The notes under the pieces: generated by a model
Database searches by the model: none
What the model was told of the DNA's origin: nothing
The model's input: only the letters and a program-made list of their open reading frames with translations
Shown here: piece by piece, positions 21,898-29,787 of the stretch
Layout of the letters: the number at the start of each line of letters is the position of its first letter
How positions within the stretch are numbered: the stretch's first letter is position 1
Origin: an uncultured Oscillospiraceae bacterium
GTDB taxonomy: Bacteria; Bacillota; Clostridia; Oscillospirales; Oscillospiraceae
DNA length: 29,787 nt
Assembly (NCBI GenBank): GCA_934675115.1
Contig: CAKUPH010000020.1
Span: 1-29,787 of the forward strand
Direction of reading: 5' to 3'
Program-made: the position numbers and the translations under genes

Positions 21898-22020
21898 ATT
21901 GCATTCCTCCTGTCGTTGTTTTGGGTGCCCTCCCTTGACCGAGGGTACAGGAACAGGATACCGGATCTCCGCCCGGCCCGCCAGCGACCGCTCCGCCATC
22001 CGGCTCTACCGGAGGTTGAA

Positions 22021-22056
22021 AAAACGCCCGCCGCTGTGAACAGCGGCGGGCGTTTT
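22021..22056 (-). terminator. Rho-independent terminator downstream of the CD1247-like gene
   Basis: A perfect 16-bp stem (22021-22036 against 22041-22056) with a TGAA loop and A4/T4 closing runs, 10 bases beyond the stop of the minus-strand gene. Ends the efp/CD1247-like transcript and separates it from the XRE gene. Confidence 0.92.
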
Positions 22057-22066
22057 CAATTCATGC

Positions 22067-22495
22067 TTACTCCTCGTCGGAGCCGCAGTCGCAGCCTTCC
22101 TCGCCGCAGTCGTCGAAGGACAGGGCGAACTTCTGGCCGCAGGCGGGGCAGTCGATGGTGCCGGCCTCCAGCACCTCGTCGTCGATGACCAGATCCTCGC
22201 CGCAGTTGGGGCACTCGACCTCAAAGAAGTCGTCCTCATCCTCGTCGAAGTCCTCGTCATCGTCGTCCTCGTCGTCAAACACGACCTCTTCCACGTCGGA
22301 CAGGTCGTCGGAAATGGCGTCGATCTCCTCGCTGAACTCGTCCAGCGTGGCATCCACGTTGTCCAACTGATCCCCCACTTCCTTGAGCAGGTCAAGGATC
22401 TCGGAGAGGATGCGGGCCTCCTTGCTGTCGGCCTTGTCCAGATCCATGCCGTCGAACATGCCCTGAATATAAGCCACTTTCTCGGTGATCGTCAT
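22067..22495 (-). CDS. CD1247-like acidic protein with zinc ribbon
   Basis: A 142-residue protein matching the clostridial CD1247 N-terminal-domain family, of unknown function. Residues 1-68 form helices with a coiled-coil look (ARILSEILDLLKEVGDQLDNVDATLDEFSEEID). Residues 72-94 are an unbroken acidic run of Asp, Glu and Phe. Then a zinc ribbon follows with Cys95-x2-Cys98 and Cys116-x2-Cys119, and a tail with three more cysteines (130, 135, 137) in an acidic setting. ATG 22493-22495 follows AGGAGGA. It lies 19 bases downstream of efp on the same strand and is probably co-transcribed. The strongly negative charge next to EF-P suggests contact with a basic partner such as ribosomal protein or RNA-binding surface, but that is speculation. 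Confidence 0.85.
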   Translation of the reverse strand: MTITEKVAYIQGMFDGMDLDKADSKEARILSEILDLLKEVGDQLDNVDATLDEFSEEIDAISDDLSDVEEVVFDDEDDDDEDFDEDEDDFFEVECPNCGEDLVIDDEVLEAGTIDCPACGQKFALSFDDCGEEGCDCGSDEE

Positions 22496-22514
22496 GTTGA
22501 TGATCCTCCTTTTA

Positions 22515-23084
22515 TTAGCCCTTCACGCGGCTCATATACTCGCCGGTGCGGGTATCGATCTGAATCTTCTCGCCCTCTTCGATGAACAGGGGCACCTTGA
22601 CCTCGGCGCCGGTCTCCAGCGTGGCGGGCTTCAGGGTGTTGGTGGCGGTGTTGCCGGCAAAGCCCGGATCGGTCTTGGTGACCTCGAGGTTCACGAAGTT
22701 GGGGGGCTCCACGCCGAACACGCTGCCCTTGTAGGAGCGGACGGTGCAGACCATGTTCTCCTTGACGAACTTGAAGTTGTCGTCCAGAACGTCCTTGCTG
22801 ATGGGGACGAGCTCATAGCTCTCCGGATCCATGAAGTAGTACAGGTCGCCGTCGTTGTAGCTGTACTCCATGTCCTTGCGCTCCACAAACGCCTGCTCAA
22901 ACTTGGCGGTGGGGTTGAAGGACTCCTCGCGGATAGCGCCGGTCATCACGTTCTTGTACTTGGTGCGCACGAACGCCGCGCCCTTGCCGGGCTTGACGTG
23001 CTGGAACTCGATGACCGTCATGACCTGACCGTTCATTTCGAAGGTCACGCCGTTGCGGAAATCACCTGCAGTAATGGTTGCCAT
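22515..23084 (-). CDS. efp: Translation elongation factor P
   Basis: EF-P relieves ribosome stalling at consecutive prolines. The 189-residue length is close to that of other EF-Ps. Domain 1 carries the modification loop KPGKGAAF with Lys34 at the tip (the position modified in E. coli and, by a different chemistry, in B. subtilis). The C-terminal OB-domain signature lies around [21 protein letters not shown], ending [24 protein letters not shown] 23082-23084 is preceded by GGAGGAAGATACCA. No epmA/epmB-type modification genes are in the window, consistent with Firmicutes. It has its own promoter (23134-23162) after the M24 peptidase gene, an efp-M24 neighbour pair also seen in B. subtilis (yqhT-efp). 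Confidence 0.97.
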   Translation of the reverse strand: MATITAGDFRNGVTFEMNGQVMTVIEFQHVKPGKGAAFVRTKYKNVMTGAIREESFNPTAKFEQAFVERKDMEYSYNDGDLYYFMDPESYELVPISKDVLDDNFKFVKENMVCTVRSYKGSVFGVEPPNFVNLEVTKTDPGFAGNTATNTLKPATLETGAEVKVPLFIEEGEKIQIDTRTGEYMSRVKG

Positions 23085-23133
23085 TGGTATCTTCCTCCAA
23101 TATCGAAAGTTTATCCAAAAAATTTGTCAACGT

Positions 23134-23162
23134 ATTATACCCTATAATCCCGCAAATTGCAA
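23134..23162 (-). promoter_or_regulatory. Sigma-A promoter for efp
   Basis: On the minus strand TTGCAA (23157-23162) and perfect TATAAT (23134-23139) with a 17-base spacer. It lies between the M24 peptidase stop and efp, about 50 bases before the efp ATG. Confidence 0.82.
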
Positions 23163-23169
23163 GAGGTTC

Positions 23170-24234
23170 TTACAGGATAATGAGCTCCTTGGGGGAATGG
23201 GTGATGTCGATGCAGCCGTCCTCGGTAAGCATGATGACGTCCTCGATGCGGACGCCGAACTTTCCGGGCAGGTAAATGCCCGGCTCGGCGGACAGGCAGG
23301 CCCCGGCGGGGATGACTTTGTCCCACAGGGGGCTGAAGCGGGGGTTCTCATGGATCTCGATGCCCAGAGAGTGGCCGAAGCCGTGGCCGAAGCACCCACC
23401 GTAACCGGCGTCGGCAATGACCTTGGCAGCGATGTTGTGGATCTCCGCGCCGGTGACGCCTCCGTGGGCGGCGGCGATACCCGCCAGCTGGGCCTTGAGC
23501 ACGGTGTCGTACACCAGCTTCATCTCATCGGAGGGCTGGCCCACGGCCACGGTGCGGGTCATGTCGGAGCAGTAGCCGCCGAAGACGCAGCCGAAGTCCA
23601 TGGTGACGAACTGGCCCTTCTGGATCCGGGCCTGGCTGGGGATGGCGTGGGGCTTGGAGCCATTGGCGCCGCAGGCCACAATGGGATCGAAGGAATTGCG
23701 CTCCGCGCCCTTGCTGGCCATGAGATAGGTGAGCTTGGCGGCGATCTCGCACTCGGCCGCGCCGGGCTTGATGTCGTTGAGAATCTCAGTAAATGCCTCG
23801 TCGGTGATGCGCTGGGCCTCCCGCATAACGGCCAGCTCATCCTCGTCCTTCACCATGCGCAGCTGGTCCAGAATGTCGGAGGCGGGAATCAGCTCGGCGG
23901 TGACGTCCGCGCGCCAGAGGTTGAACTCGGCCACGGACATGTAGTTCTCCTCAAAGCCCATGTGCTTGATGCCGGCCTTCTTCACGATGGCCTCCACCAG
24001 CTGGCGGTAGGTGACGCCGGTCTCGATCATGCCGATCTCCGCGCCGGTGACCAGCTGATTGGCAGCCTCGATGTAGCGGGAATCGGTGTAGTACCACGTC
24101 TTGTCTGCGGTGACAACGGCCACGCCTTCGCCCCGGAATCCGGCGGCGTAGAACTCGCCGGGGGCGGAGGTGATCATCATGGCGTCAAGGCCGTGACCGG
24201 CCAGTTGACCGGCGATTTTTTCAAAATGGTTCAT
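23170..24234 (-). CDS. M24-family aminopeptidase (Xaa-Pro type)
   Basis: Cytoplasmic dinuclear-metal peptidase of 354 residues, most like the proline-specific aminopeptidase P/prolidase group that removes residues before proline. The creatinase-like N-terminal domain (about 1-128) is followed by the pita-bread catalytic domain. All five metal ligands are visible: Asp213 and Asp224 (TMDFGCVFGGYCSDMTRT), His288 (GHGFGHSLGIEIHE), Glu317 (AEPGIY) and Glu331 (GVRIED). ATG 24232-24234 follows GAAAGGAAG. It lies just upstream of efp, so a factor for translating proline runs and a peptidase cutting at proline are paired, as in B. subtilis. Exact substrate preference cannot be read from sequence. Confidence 0.94.
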   Translation of the reverse strand: MNHFEKIAGQLAGHGLDAMMITSAPGEFYAAGFRGEGVAVVTADKTWYYTDSRYIEAANQLVTGAEIGMIETGVTYRQLVEAIVKKAGIKHMGFEENYMSVAEFNLWRADVTAELIPASDILDQLRMVKDEDELAVMREAQRITDEAFTEILNDIKPGAAECEIAAKLTYLMASKGAERNSFDPIVACGANGSKPHAIPSQARIQKGQFVTMDFGCVFGGYCSDMTRTVAVGQPSDEMKLVYDTVLKAQLAGIAAAHGGVTGAEIHNIAAKVIADAGYGGCFGHGFGHSLGIEIHENPRFSPLWDKVIPAGACLSAEPGIYLPGKFGVRIEDVIMLTEDGCIDITHSPKELIIL

Positions 24235-24296
24235 GAATAGGACTTCCTTTCTATTTTTACAATATGGGATGGGTTTTATGTGAAAAATGCGGCTTC

Positions 24297-25148
24297 TCAG
24301 GTCAGATAGGACTGGTACACCTTCTTCATTGTTAACGCATCCTCCGCCTGAGTCCCCGCGCTTTCGCAGATGAAGGTGGGGCTCCAGCCGCGGCGGGCCA
24401 CGGCGGCGGCCAGTGGGGTCCAGTCCGGGCCGTAGCCCCCGTCGTCGTCAAAGGTGCGGTGGCACTTTTCGCCGCCGTTGGGGGTAAATTCGATGTGGGA
24501 GAAATGGCTGTGGAAGCAGCTGGCCCTCGCTTCCCCCAGCACCTCTTTCATCCGGTCCAGCATCCGCTCCATGGCCTCTGCCCCGTCGTCCGCCCCCAGA
24601 GAGCGGGCGTACAGATGGCCAAAGTCCACGCAGGGGACAAGGCGCTCGTCCAGCGTGCACAGCTCCAGCACCTCGTCCAGATCGCCCAGCTGGTTGATCT
24701 TGCCCATGGTCTCCGGGCAGAGGGTCAGGCCGCCGAACCCGGCATCGTCGCAGGCCCGGATCACTTCCCTCAGTGAATGCAGGGCGATGTCCTGTGCCGC
24801 CCGGCGGGTGCGCTTCATCAGCGCGCCGGAGTGGATGATGACCCGGCCCGCGCCCATGCGGCTGGCCACCAGACAGGCGCCGGTAATGCAGCCAATGGTC
24901 TTTTGCAGGGCCTCGGGGTCGGGGTTGGCGAGGTTGATGAAATAGGGCGCGTGAAGGGACAGGGTGATGCCGTTTTCCGCCGCGGCCACGCCGATCTTCC
25001 GGGCGGTGGCTTCGCCCACGTGGACGCCCTTGCCGCACTGGTACTCGTAGCAGTCAAGACCCAGCTCCCGCAGCCAGCGGGGCGCGTCCGCCGAGGATCT
25101 GTAGGGGAAATTCTCCGCGTTGCCCGCGGGGCCGAACTTCGCGCTCAC
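24297..25148 (-). CDS. Endonuclease IV-like TIM-barrel protein
   Basis: A 283-residue protein of the AP endonuclease family 2 (xylose-isomerase-like TIM barrel). Putative metal-binding positions match endonuclease IV: His66 in LHAPYFINLANPD, a His in VIIHSGA, the Glu of CPETMGK, Asp and His of VDFGHLYAR, and HSHFSHIEF. It shares the N-terminal KFGPAGN-like start of a clostridial subgroup annotated as deoxyribonuclease IV or just TIM barrel protein. Whether it cuts abasic DNA is uncertain, because this subgroup is diverged from nfo. ATG 25146-25148 overlaps the end of the upstream HAD gene by 4 bases (ATGA-type), so translation is coupled. The M24 gene follows after 62 bases. Confidence 0.85.
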   Translation of the reverse strand: MSAKFGPAGNAENFPYRSSADAPRWLRELGLDCYEYQCGKGVHVGEATARKIGVAAAENGITLSLHAPYFINLANPDPEALQKTIGCITGACLVASRMGAGRVIIHSGALMKRTRRAAQDIALHSLREVIRACDDAGFGGLTLCPETMGKINQLGDLDEVLELCTLDERLVPCVDFGHLYARSLGADDGAEAMERMLDRMKEVLGEARASCFHSHFSHIEFTPNGGEKCHRTFDDDGGYGPDWTPLAAAVARRGWSPTFICESAGTQAEDALTMKKVYQSYLT

Positions 25149-25648
25149 AGCGGCTCCCCCCTTCGGGACAGCAGGCGGAAGGGCACCTCCACGGCGTACC
25201 GCAGGTACCGCCCCGGATTGCCCGCCAGCCGGATGGGCTTCACCAGAACGGCGGACACTCCCGCCCGGTTTCCCCCCAGCACATCGGTGAAAATCTGGTC
25301 GCCCACGATGGCGGTCTGCTCCTTCGTGACCCCCACGCGCTCCATGGCGGCGTAAAAGGAGCCGGTCTTGGGCTTGCCCGCGTGACCGATGTACGGCACC
25401 TCAAGCCCCTCGGAAAAGATCCGGGGGCGGCTTTCATGGCGGTTGTTGGACAGGACAAACAGCGTCACGCCGTGGCGGTTCAGGTCGTCCCGCCAGCGCT
25501 TGAGTTTTTCGTCCGGCAGGGGCACGCCGTAGGGCACCAGCGTGTTGTCCAGATCCGCCAGCAGCAGGCGGATGCCGCGCTTTTGCAGCTTTTCCCCCGT
25601 CAGCTCGTATATGTTGTCCGCCAGAAACCGGGCGCGGAACAGGGCCAT
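25145..25648 (-). CDS. YqeG-family HAD phosphatase
   Basis: HAD-superfamily class IIIA phosphatase of 167 residues resembling YqeG (of the phosphatidylglycerophosphatase-related HAD group). Motif I is LLLADLDNTLVPY with nucleophile Asp32 and Asp34; motif II Ser is in LFVLSNNRH; motif III Lys is in HAGKPKTGSF; motif IV is VGDQIFTDVLGGNRAG. The natural substrate is unproven, and phosphatidylglycerophosphate has been suggested for relatives. A longer reading to 25693 is possible, but ATG 25646-25648 has AAGGTGAG before it and matches the usual N-terminus ARFLADNIYELT. Its end overlaps the TIM-barrel gene by 4 bases, giving a two-gene unit. It is divergent from the GH18-like gene. Confidence 0.9.
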   Translation of the reverse strand: MALFRARFLADNIYELTGEKLQKRGIRLLLADLDNTLVPYGVPLPDEKLKRWRDDLNRHGVTLFVLSNNRHESRPRIFSEGLEVPYIGHAGKPKTGSFYAAMERVGVTKEQTAIVGDQIFTDVLGGNRAGVSAVLVKPIRLAGNPGRYLRYAVEVPFRLLSRRGEPL

Positions 25649-25784
25649 CGTCTCACCTTCTGTTTTTCGTGATTCCGGCATATAACTTATCAAGCATCCA
25701 TGCCGGGGCCTGCCCGGGCAGAGCGCCGGTCAGCCGCAGAGTATTTTATCACGTTTTCCGCGTGGTCACAAGGGGGAACATCAC

Positions 25785-26552
25785 ATGAAAGAACTGCTTT
25801 ATGCGCTGCCCGGCGGCGCGGCGGACGCCGGGGCGGACTTCGGACTCGTCCCGGCCCATATGACGTATGAGATCGCGGCGGGGCCGAAGCTCACGGGGAT
25901 CGGGCTGACGCCGGACATCCGGGGTGGGGCCATGCTCATCGCCTGCTCCGGCGGCACGGAGAGCGGCGAGCCGCAGTACTGCTGCCGTCAAGTGCTGGGC
26001 GAGTGCCTGCGCCGGGGCTTCGACCGGGTCATTCTCGACTATGAGGGGGACGCAGGCCCGGCGGCCCAGCGGCTGGCCGCCGGACTGGGGCGCTCCTGCG
26101 CCCAGCGGGGACTGCCCCTCTATCTGTCGGAGCCGCTGGCCCAATCCGCGCCGGGCTGCCGGGTGCTGGTGTCCTCCCGGCTGCTGTCCGGCACGCTGGA
26201 GGGGGTCCTCCGGGACGCCATGACCCGCTGGGGCCGGGAACAGGTCGTGCTGGCCATCGACGCCGGGGCGGAGGACTATCCCCTGCCGGTGGCGGGCCGG
26301 AGCGGCGCACCGCTGGAGCCGGAACGGCTCCGGACCATGATGCGCCGTCTGGAACCGGCAGTGTTTTTCGACCGGGGGCTGTGCGCCCACTACTTTACCT
26401 ACATGGCACAGGGCGGGCAGGCCCATTTCATTCTCTTCGACACCGCCCGCTCCGTCCGGGAAAAGCTGAACACCGCCCAGCGGCTGGGCGTGCCCTCCGC
26501 CCTGCTGGCCGCGCCGCAGGTCGCCGGGTGGCTGGGCGAGATATTCGATTGA
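25785..26552 (+). CDS. Uncharacterised protein, diverged GH18-like barrel
   Basis: A 255-residue protein without a confident family. Residues 79-87 read FDRVILDYE, close to the glycoside-hydrolase-18 active-site strand (typically YDGVNIDYE), with Asp80, Asp85 and the catalytic-acid position Glu87 kept. An earlier segment (44-58) fits a barrel strand with a following Ser/Gly-rich turn, and the C-terminal HFILFDTARSVREKLNTAQRLG and GWLGEIFD resemble the GH18 end, where a Tyr/Trp-Asp strand and the final helix lie. There is no signal peptide, LysM or membrane segment, unlike spore-cortex GH18 enzymes (YaaH/SleL), and it is shorter. ATG 25785 follows AAGGGGG. It is divergent from the HAD gene and ends at a terminator shared with rpsU. 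GH18-like fold is inference; the substrate is unknown. Confidence 0.6.
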   Translation: MKELLYALPGGAADAGADFGLVPAHMTYEIAAGPKLTGIGLTPDIRGGAMLIACSGGTESGEPQYCCRQVLGECLRRGFDRVILDYEGDAGPAAQRLAAGLGRSCAQRGLPLYLSEPLAQSAPGCRVLVSSRLLSGTLEGVLRDAMTRWGREQVVLAIDAGAEDYPLPVAGRSGAPLEPERLRTMMRRLEPAVFFDRGLCAHYFTYMAQGGQAHFILFDTARSVREKLNTAQRLGVPSALLAAPQVAGWLGEIFD

Positions 26553-26564
26553 AAATAAAACACA

Positions 26565-26596
26565 AAAACCGCCCTGCCGGATGGCAGGACGGTTTT
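26565..26596. terminator. Bidirectional terminator between the GH18-like gene and rpsU
   Basis: A 14-bp stem with one C-A mismatch (26565-26578 against 26583-26596), a GGAT loop and A4/T4 ends. It sits 12 bases after the plus-strand stop and 8 bases past the rpsU stop on the minus strand. Confidence 0.88.
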
Positions 26597-26604
26597 CTGA
26601 TCTC

Positions 26605-26787
26605 TTAGTAGAACTTCTTGCGGTTCTTGCGGGCAGCCTCGCTCTTCTTGCGGCGCTTGACGCTGGGGCTGTCATAGTACTCGCGCTTGCGGACCTCGGC
26701 CAGCACGCCGGACTTGGCGCAGCTGCGCTTGAAACGCTTCAGCGCGTTCTCCAGGGACTCACCCTCGCGGACATGAACTTCGGACAT
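26605..26787 (-). CDS. rpsU: 30S ribosomal protein S21
   Basis: Small basic ribosomal protein of 60 residues, located on the 30S platform near the anti-Shine-Dalgarno helix. The sequence [20 protein letters not shown] and the tail [17 protein letters not shown] match Firmicutes S21 at the normal length. ATG 26785-26787 follows a long purine-rich GGAGGGAGGG. A near-consensus promoter (26865-26893) gives a leader of about 70 bases; transcription ends at the shared terminator. It lies after leuS on the same strand but is independently promoted. Confidence 0.97.
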   Translation of the reverse strand: MSEVHVREGESLENALKRFKRSCAKSGVLAEVRKREYYDSPSVKRRKKSEAARKNRKKFY

Positions 26788-26864
26788 TTATATTTCCCTC
26801 CCTCCGAGGTATCCGGTTACATCCAGGATACTTTAAGGGCCATAGTTATGGCGTTAACAGTAGT

Positions 26865-26893
26865 ATTATATGAGAAATTTCAAATCTTGTCAA
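26865..26893 (-). promoter_or_regulatory. Near-perfect sigma-A promoter for rpsU
   Basis: On the minus strand perfect TTGACA (26888-26893) and perfect TATAAT (26865-26870) with a 17-base spacer. Consistent with a highly expressed ribosomal protein gene. Confidence 0.92.
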
Positions 26894-26983
26894 CCGCAAA
26901 ATATGGGGTTTTCATGAAAATCCCGCCACAAATGTGCAGTCCGGGCCGTCAAAGCTCCTGAAAAAACTCGATCCCCGCGCCGC

Positions 26984-29539
26984 TCACGGCTTGACGATCA
27001 GGTTGACCAGACGACCGGGAACCACGATGGACTTCACCAGATTCATGCCGTCGGTGAATTTCTGCACCTTGGGATCGGCCTGAGCCGCGGCGATGATGGT
27101 GTCGTTGTCCGCGTCGGCGGCCACCACGATGTTGGAGCGGAGCTTGCCGTTGACCTGAACGGCCATGGTGATCTCGCTGGCCACGGTCTTGCTCTCGTCA
27201 TAGGCGGGCCACGCCTGCTGGCAGGCAAAGCCCTCGCCGGAGAAGCCCAGCATCTCCCACAGCTCCTCCACGATGTGGGGGGCAAAGGGGGACAGAAGCA
27301 GCAGCAGGGTTCGCATATCGCCCTTGGTGCAGCCGTTCTTCTGGAAATCGCCCACCAGCGTCATCATGGCGGCGATAGCGGTGTTGAACTTCATGGCCTC
27401 GATGTCGTCGGCCACCTTCTTGATGCACTTGTGGATGCCCGGCTCGTTCTCCTTGGTGTACTCAAGGCTGTCGGAGCAGCTCTCCGCCAGATTCCACACC
27501 TTGTCGAGGAAGCGCTTGCAGCCCTTGACGGCGTTGGTCTGCCACGGGGCAGCCTTCTCGAAGTCGCCCATAAACATGATATAGACCCGCAGGGTGTCCG
27601 CGCCGAACTCCTTGACCACGCTGTCGGGGTTGACCACGTTGCCCAGTGACTTGGACATCTTCACGATGGGGTGCTCGGCCATTTCGCCGTACTTCCTGAC
27701 CAGCTGCGCCCGGGCCTGCTCCTCGCTGCCGCCGCACTGGGCCAGCAGCTCGTCCTTCTCCTCCTTGGGGAGGTTCTCGAAGCTGTGAGGGTTCAGGCCG
27801 AGGATCATGCCGTGGCTGGTGCGCTTCTGGTAAGGCTCCTTGGTGGGCACCACGCCGATGTCGTACAGGAACTTGTGCCAGAACCGGGAGTACAGCAGGT
27901 GGAGGGTGGTGTGCTCCATGCCGCCGTTGTACCAGTCCACCGGGGACCAGTAGTCCAGCGCCTCCTTGGAGGCCAGCGCCTTGTCGTTGTGGGGATCCAT
28001 ATACCGCAGGAAGTACCAGCTGGAACCGGCCCACTGGGGCATGGTGTCCGTCTCCCGCCGGGCGGGGCCGCCGCAGCAGGGACAGGTGGTGCTCACCCAG
28101 TCGGTCATCTTGGACAGGGGGGATTCGCCGTCGTCGGTGGGCTCGTAGCTCTCCACGTCGGGGAGCAGCAGGGGAAGGTCCTTCTCATCCATGGGCTGCC
28201 AGCCGCACTTGTCGCACCAGATCATGGGGATGGGTTCGCCCCAGTAGCGCTGACGGGAGAACACCCAGTCGCGGAGCTTGTAGTTGACCTTGGCCTTGCC
28301 GATGCCCTGCTCCTCCAGCCACCTGGTGATGACGGGGATGGCGTCCTTGACGGTCAGGCCGTTGAGAAAGTCGGAGTTGACCAGAATGCCGGTGTCGTCC
28401 TTGGCGGTAAATGCGGCCTTCTGCACATCCTCGCCGCCGGATACCACCTCGATGATGTCGCAGCCGAACTTCTTGGCAAACTCCCAGTCGCGGTCGTCGT
28501 GGGCGGGGACGGCCATGATGGCGCCGGTGCCGTAGGTGGACAGGACGTAGTCGGAGATGAAGATGGGGATCTCCCGGCCGTTCACCGGGTTCACGCCCCG
28601 GACGCCGTCCAGCTTCACGCCGGTCTTTTCCTTGTTCAGCTCAGTGCGCTCAAGGTCGGACTTGGAGGCGGCGGCTTTCTGATAGTCGGCCACGTCGGCG
28701 GAATTGTTCAGCAGGCCCTTCTCCATCCACTGCTTCACCAGCGCGTGCTCCGGGGAGAGCACCATGTAGGTGGCGCCGAAGAGGGTGTCGGGCCGGGTGG
28801 TGAACACCACGATGTCGTCGCCGGTGGTGGCCTTGAAGGTGACCTCCGCGCCGGTGGAGCGGCCGATCCAGTTCTTCTGCTGGATCTTCACGCGCTCGAT
28901 ATAGTCCACGTCGTCCAGATCGTCGATGAGACGCTGGGCGTACTCGGTGATCTTCAGCATCCACTGGCTCTTCTCCTTGCGGATAACGGGGGAGCCGCAG
29001 CGCTCGCACACGCCCTCTACCACTTCCTCGTTGGCCAGCACGCACTTGCAGGAGGTGCACCAGTTCACGGGCATGGTGGCCTTGTAGGCAAGGCCCTTCT
29101 TATAGAGCTGGAGGAATATCCACTGGGTCCACTTGTAGTAGTCCGGGTCGGTGGTGTCCACCACACGATCCCAGTCGAAGCCGAAGCCCAGCATCTTGAG
29201 CTGGCGGGTGAAGTTCTGGATGTTGTCGTGGGTCACCTTGGCAGGGTGGACATGGTTCTTGATGGCGTAGTTCTCGGTGGGCAGGCCGAAGGCGTCAAAC
29301 CCGATGGGGAACAGCACGTTGCAGCCGTCCATCCGCTTTTTCCGGGTGATGATATCCATGGCGGTGTAGGGGCGGGGATGGCCCACATGCAGGCCCTGGC
29401 CGGAGGGATAGGGGAACTCCACAAGGCCGTAGAACTTGGGCTTGCCGCTGTCGTTCCCGGCGGCGTAGACCTTGGCCTCCTCCCAGCGTTTTTGCCACTT
29501 GGGTTCGATGCTGGCAAAATCGTACTTCAATTCAAACAC
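26984..29539 (-). CDS. leuS: Leucyl-tRNA synthetase
   Basis: Class I synthetase of 851 residues charging tRNA-Leu. The HIGH motif is HVGH at 51-54, within [20 protein letters not shown] zinc knuckle-like CTSCK/CERCG pair lies near residues 160-180. The CP1 editing domain includes [18 protein letters not shown] second Cys-rich insert is MIWCDKCGW and CPCCGG. KMSKS lies near residue 627. The C-terminal anticodon-binding and LeuS-specific domains end [24 protein letters not shown]. Length is normal for a bacterial LeuS. The ATG at 29537-29539 is preceded by the purine-rich AAGGGAG. A good promoter lies only about 50 bases upstream, so there is no room for a T-box leader, which many Firmicutes leuS genes have. 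Confidence 0.98.
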   Translation of the reverse strand: MFELKYDFASIEPKWQKRWEEAKVYAAGNDSGKPKFYGLVEFPYPSGQGLHVGHPRPYTAMDIITRKKRMDGCNVLFPIGFDAFGLPTENYAIKNHVHPAKVTHDNIQNFTRQLKMLGFGFDWDRVVDTTDPDYYKWTQWIFLQLYKKGLAYKATMPVNWCTSCKCVLANEEVVEGVCERCGSPVIRKEKSQWMLKITEYAQRLIDDLDDVDYIERVKIQQKNWIGRSTGAEVTFKATTGDDIVVFTTRPDTLFGATYMVLSPEHALVKQWMEKGLLNNSADVADYQKAAASKSDLERTELNKEKTGVKLDGVRGVNPVNGREIPIFISDYVLSTYGTGAIMAVPAHDDRDWEFAKKFGCDIIEVVSGGEDVQKAAFTAKDDTGILVNSDFLNGLTVKDAIPVITRWLEEQGIGKAKVNYKLRDWVFSRQRYWGEPIPMIWCDKCGWQPMDEKDLPLLLPDVESYEPTDDGESPLSKMTDWVSTTCPCCGGPARRETDTMPQWAGSSWYFLRYMDPHNDKALASKEALDYWSPVDWYNGGMEHTTLHLLYSRFWHKFLYDIGVVPTKEPYQKRTSHGMILGLNPHSFENLPKEEKDELLAQCGGSEEQARAQLVRKYGEMAEHPIVKMSKSLGNVVNPDSVVKEFGADTLRVYIMFMGDFEKAAPWQTNAVKGCKRFLDKVWNLAESCSDSLEYTKENEPGIHKCIKKVADDIEAMKFNTAIAAMMTLVGDFQKNGCTKGDMRTLLLLLSPFAPHIVEELWEMLGFSGEGFACQQAWPAYDESKTVASEITMAVQVNGKLRSNIVVAADADNDTIIAAAQADPKVQKFTDGMNLVKSIVVPGRLVNLIVKP

Positions 29540-29586
29540 TCCCTTATGAATCAGGCGGCACGCGCCGCAATTTTACAATCTTTGAT

Positions 29587-29615
29587 ATTATATCGAAAAA
29601 ACACCGGGATTGCAA
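29587..29615 (-). promoter_or_regulatory. Sigma-A promoter for leuS
   Basis: On the minus strand TTGCAA (29610-29615) and perfect TATAAT (29587-29592), spacer 17, giving a leader of about 40 bases before the leuS ATG. Confidence 0.85.
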
Positions 29616-29787
29616 GGGGTCGGCCGACGATTCATGAGGCTGCCGCGGGGCTGGAACGGTAAAATTTTCGTTTCCGGCCTCACCGACGGAAAATTCCGAA
29701 ACAGGGCAAAAAAGCGCCCCGCTCCGCGGCTTGTGCCGCGAAGCGGGACGTTGTCTTTTTGCTGCGGCAGCGCTTACCGGAAGGAGT
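29616..29787. other. Upstream intergenic region at the window edge
   Basis: No complete gene. Near 29652-29676 there is an imperfect inverted repeat (GGAACG with CGTTTCC). At the right edge the minus strand has a possible final codon and stop (TAA at 29774-29776, preceding residues SFR), which could be the end of a gene beyond the window; 14 bases are too few to call it. Confidence 0.35.
29711..29760 (-). terminator. Strong GC-rich hairpin terminator at the right edge
   Basis: A long stem (about 29715-29730 against 29735-29750, one or two mismatches, TTGT loop) ends on the minus strand in T6, and on the plus strand it is followed by TTGTCTTTTT. It lies shortly after a possible minus-strand stop at 29774-29776, so it probably ends a gene outside the window and insulates leuS. 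Confidence 0.85.

Noticed and set aside
27671..29662. Long plus-strand open frame opposite leuS (663 codons)
   Set aside because: Antisense shadow of leuS; the leuS HIGH and KMSKS motifs fix the real strand.

Overview
The window looks like a chromosomal segment of a GC-rich, spore-forming member of the Clostridia, most likely an Oscillospiraceae-type gut bacterium (Flavonifractor, Oscillibacter or Intestinimonas relatives). This is an inference from gene content and style: an SLH-anchored surface protein, spmA and spmB, an AbrB/SpoVT-like regulator ending in a CxxC zinc motif, a CD1247-like acidic zinc-ribbon protein, a split clostridial-type MetH, strong Shine-Dalgarno sequences, and clean TTGACA/TATAAT promoters.

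Region 1 (1-4738) is the accessory part. It holds a surface protein (metallophosphoesterase, choice-of-anchor I and three SLH domains) that lacks its N-terminal half, a less GC-rich YibE/F membrane protein, and a frameshifted remnant of a large serine recombinase. This lies directly against the 3' end of the tmRNA gene, a well-known integration hotspot. Region 2 (4739-6579, minus strand) is a trans-translation and folding block: ssrA, a cyclophilin and smpB. Region 3 (6741-9784, plus) is murI, a DUF1934 (YwiB-like) gene and argS. Region 4 (9918-11598) is an unrecognised protein that I read as a diverged, incomplete homocysteine S-methyltransferase domain, followed by rsmI. Region 5 (11738-14813) is abrB-like (minus), then spmA-spmB and a MATE exporter (plus).

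Region 6 (14854-20732) is a methionine/B12 locus. On the minus strand, a membrane-anchored DUF4430 protein (transcobalamin-like C-terminal domain family) overlaps an ECF-transporter S component. Divergently, three overlapping plus-strand genes encode the MetH reactivation domain as a separate protein, a three-module MetH (homocysteine, pterin and cobalamin domains), and a homocysteine S-methyltransferase/MTHFR fusion. Together these look like capture of a corrinoid, its use in methionine synthesis, reductive reactivation, and supply of methyl-THF.

Region 7 (20872-29539) is mostly minus strand: an XRE-TPR regulator, a CD1247-like protein, efp, an M24 aminopeptidase, an endonuclease IV-like TIM barrel overlapping a YqeG-type HAD phosphatase, rpsU and leuS. 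One plus-strand gene (25785-26552) appears to be a diverged GH18-like protein. The right edge (29540-29787) carries the leuS promoter and a strong hairpin terminator, probably belonging to a gene that ends at or just beyond the window edge.

No CRISPR array, tRNA, rRNA, intact insertion sequence or recognisable riboswitch was found. The most interesting leads are the homocysteine-methyltransferase-like orphan at 9918, the DUF4430/ECF pair facing the MetH operon, and the decayed island beside ssrA.
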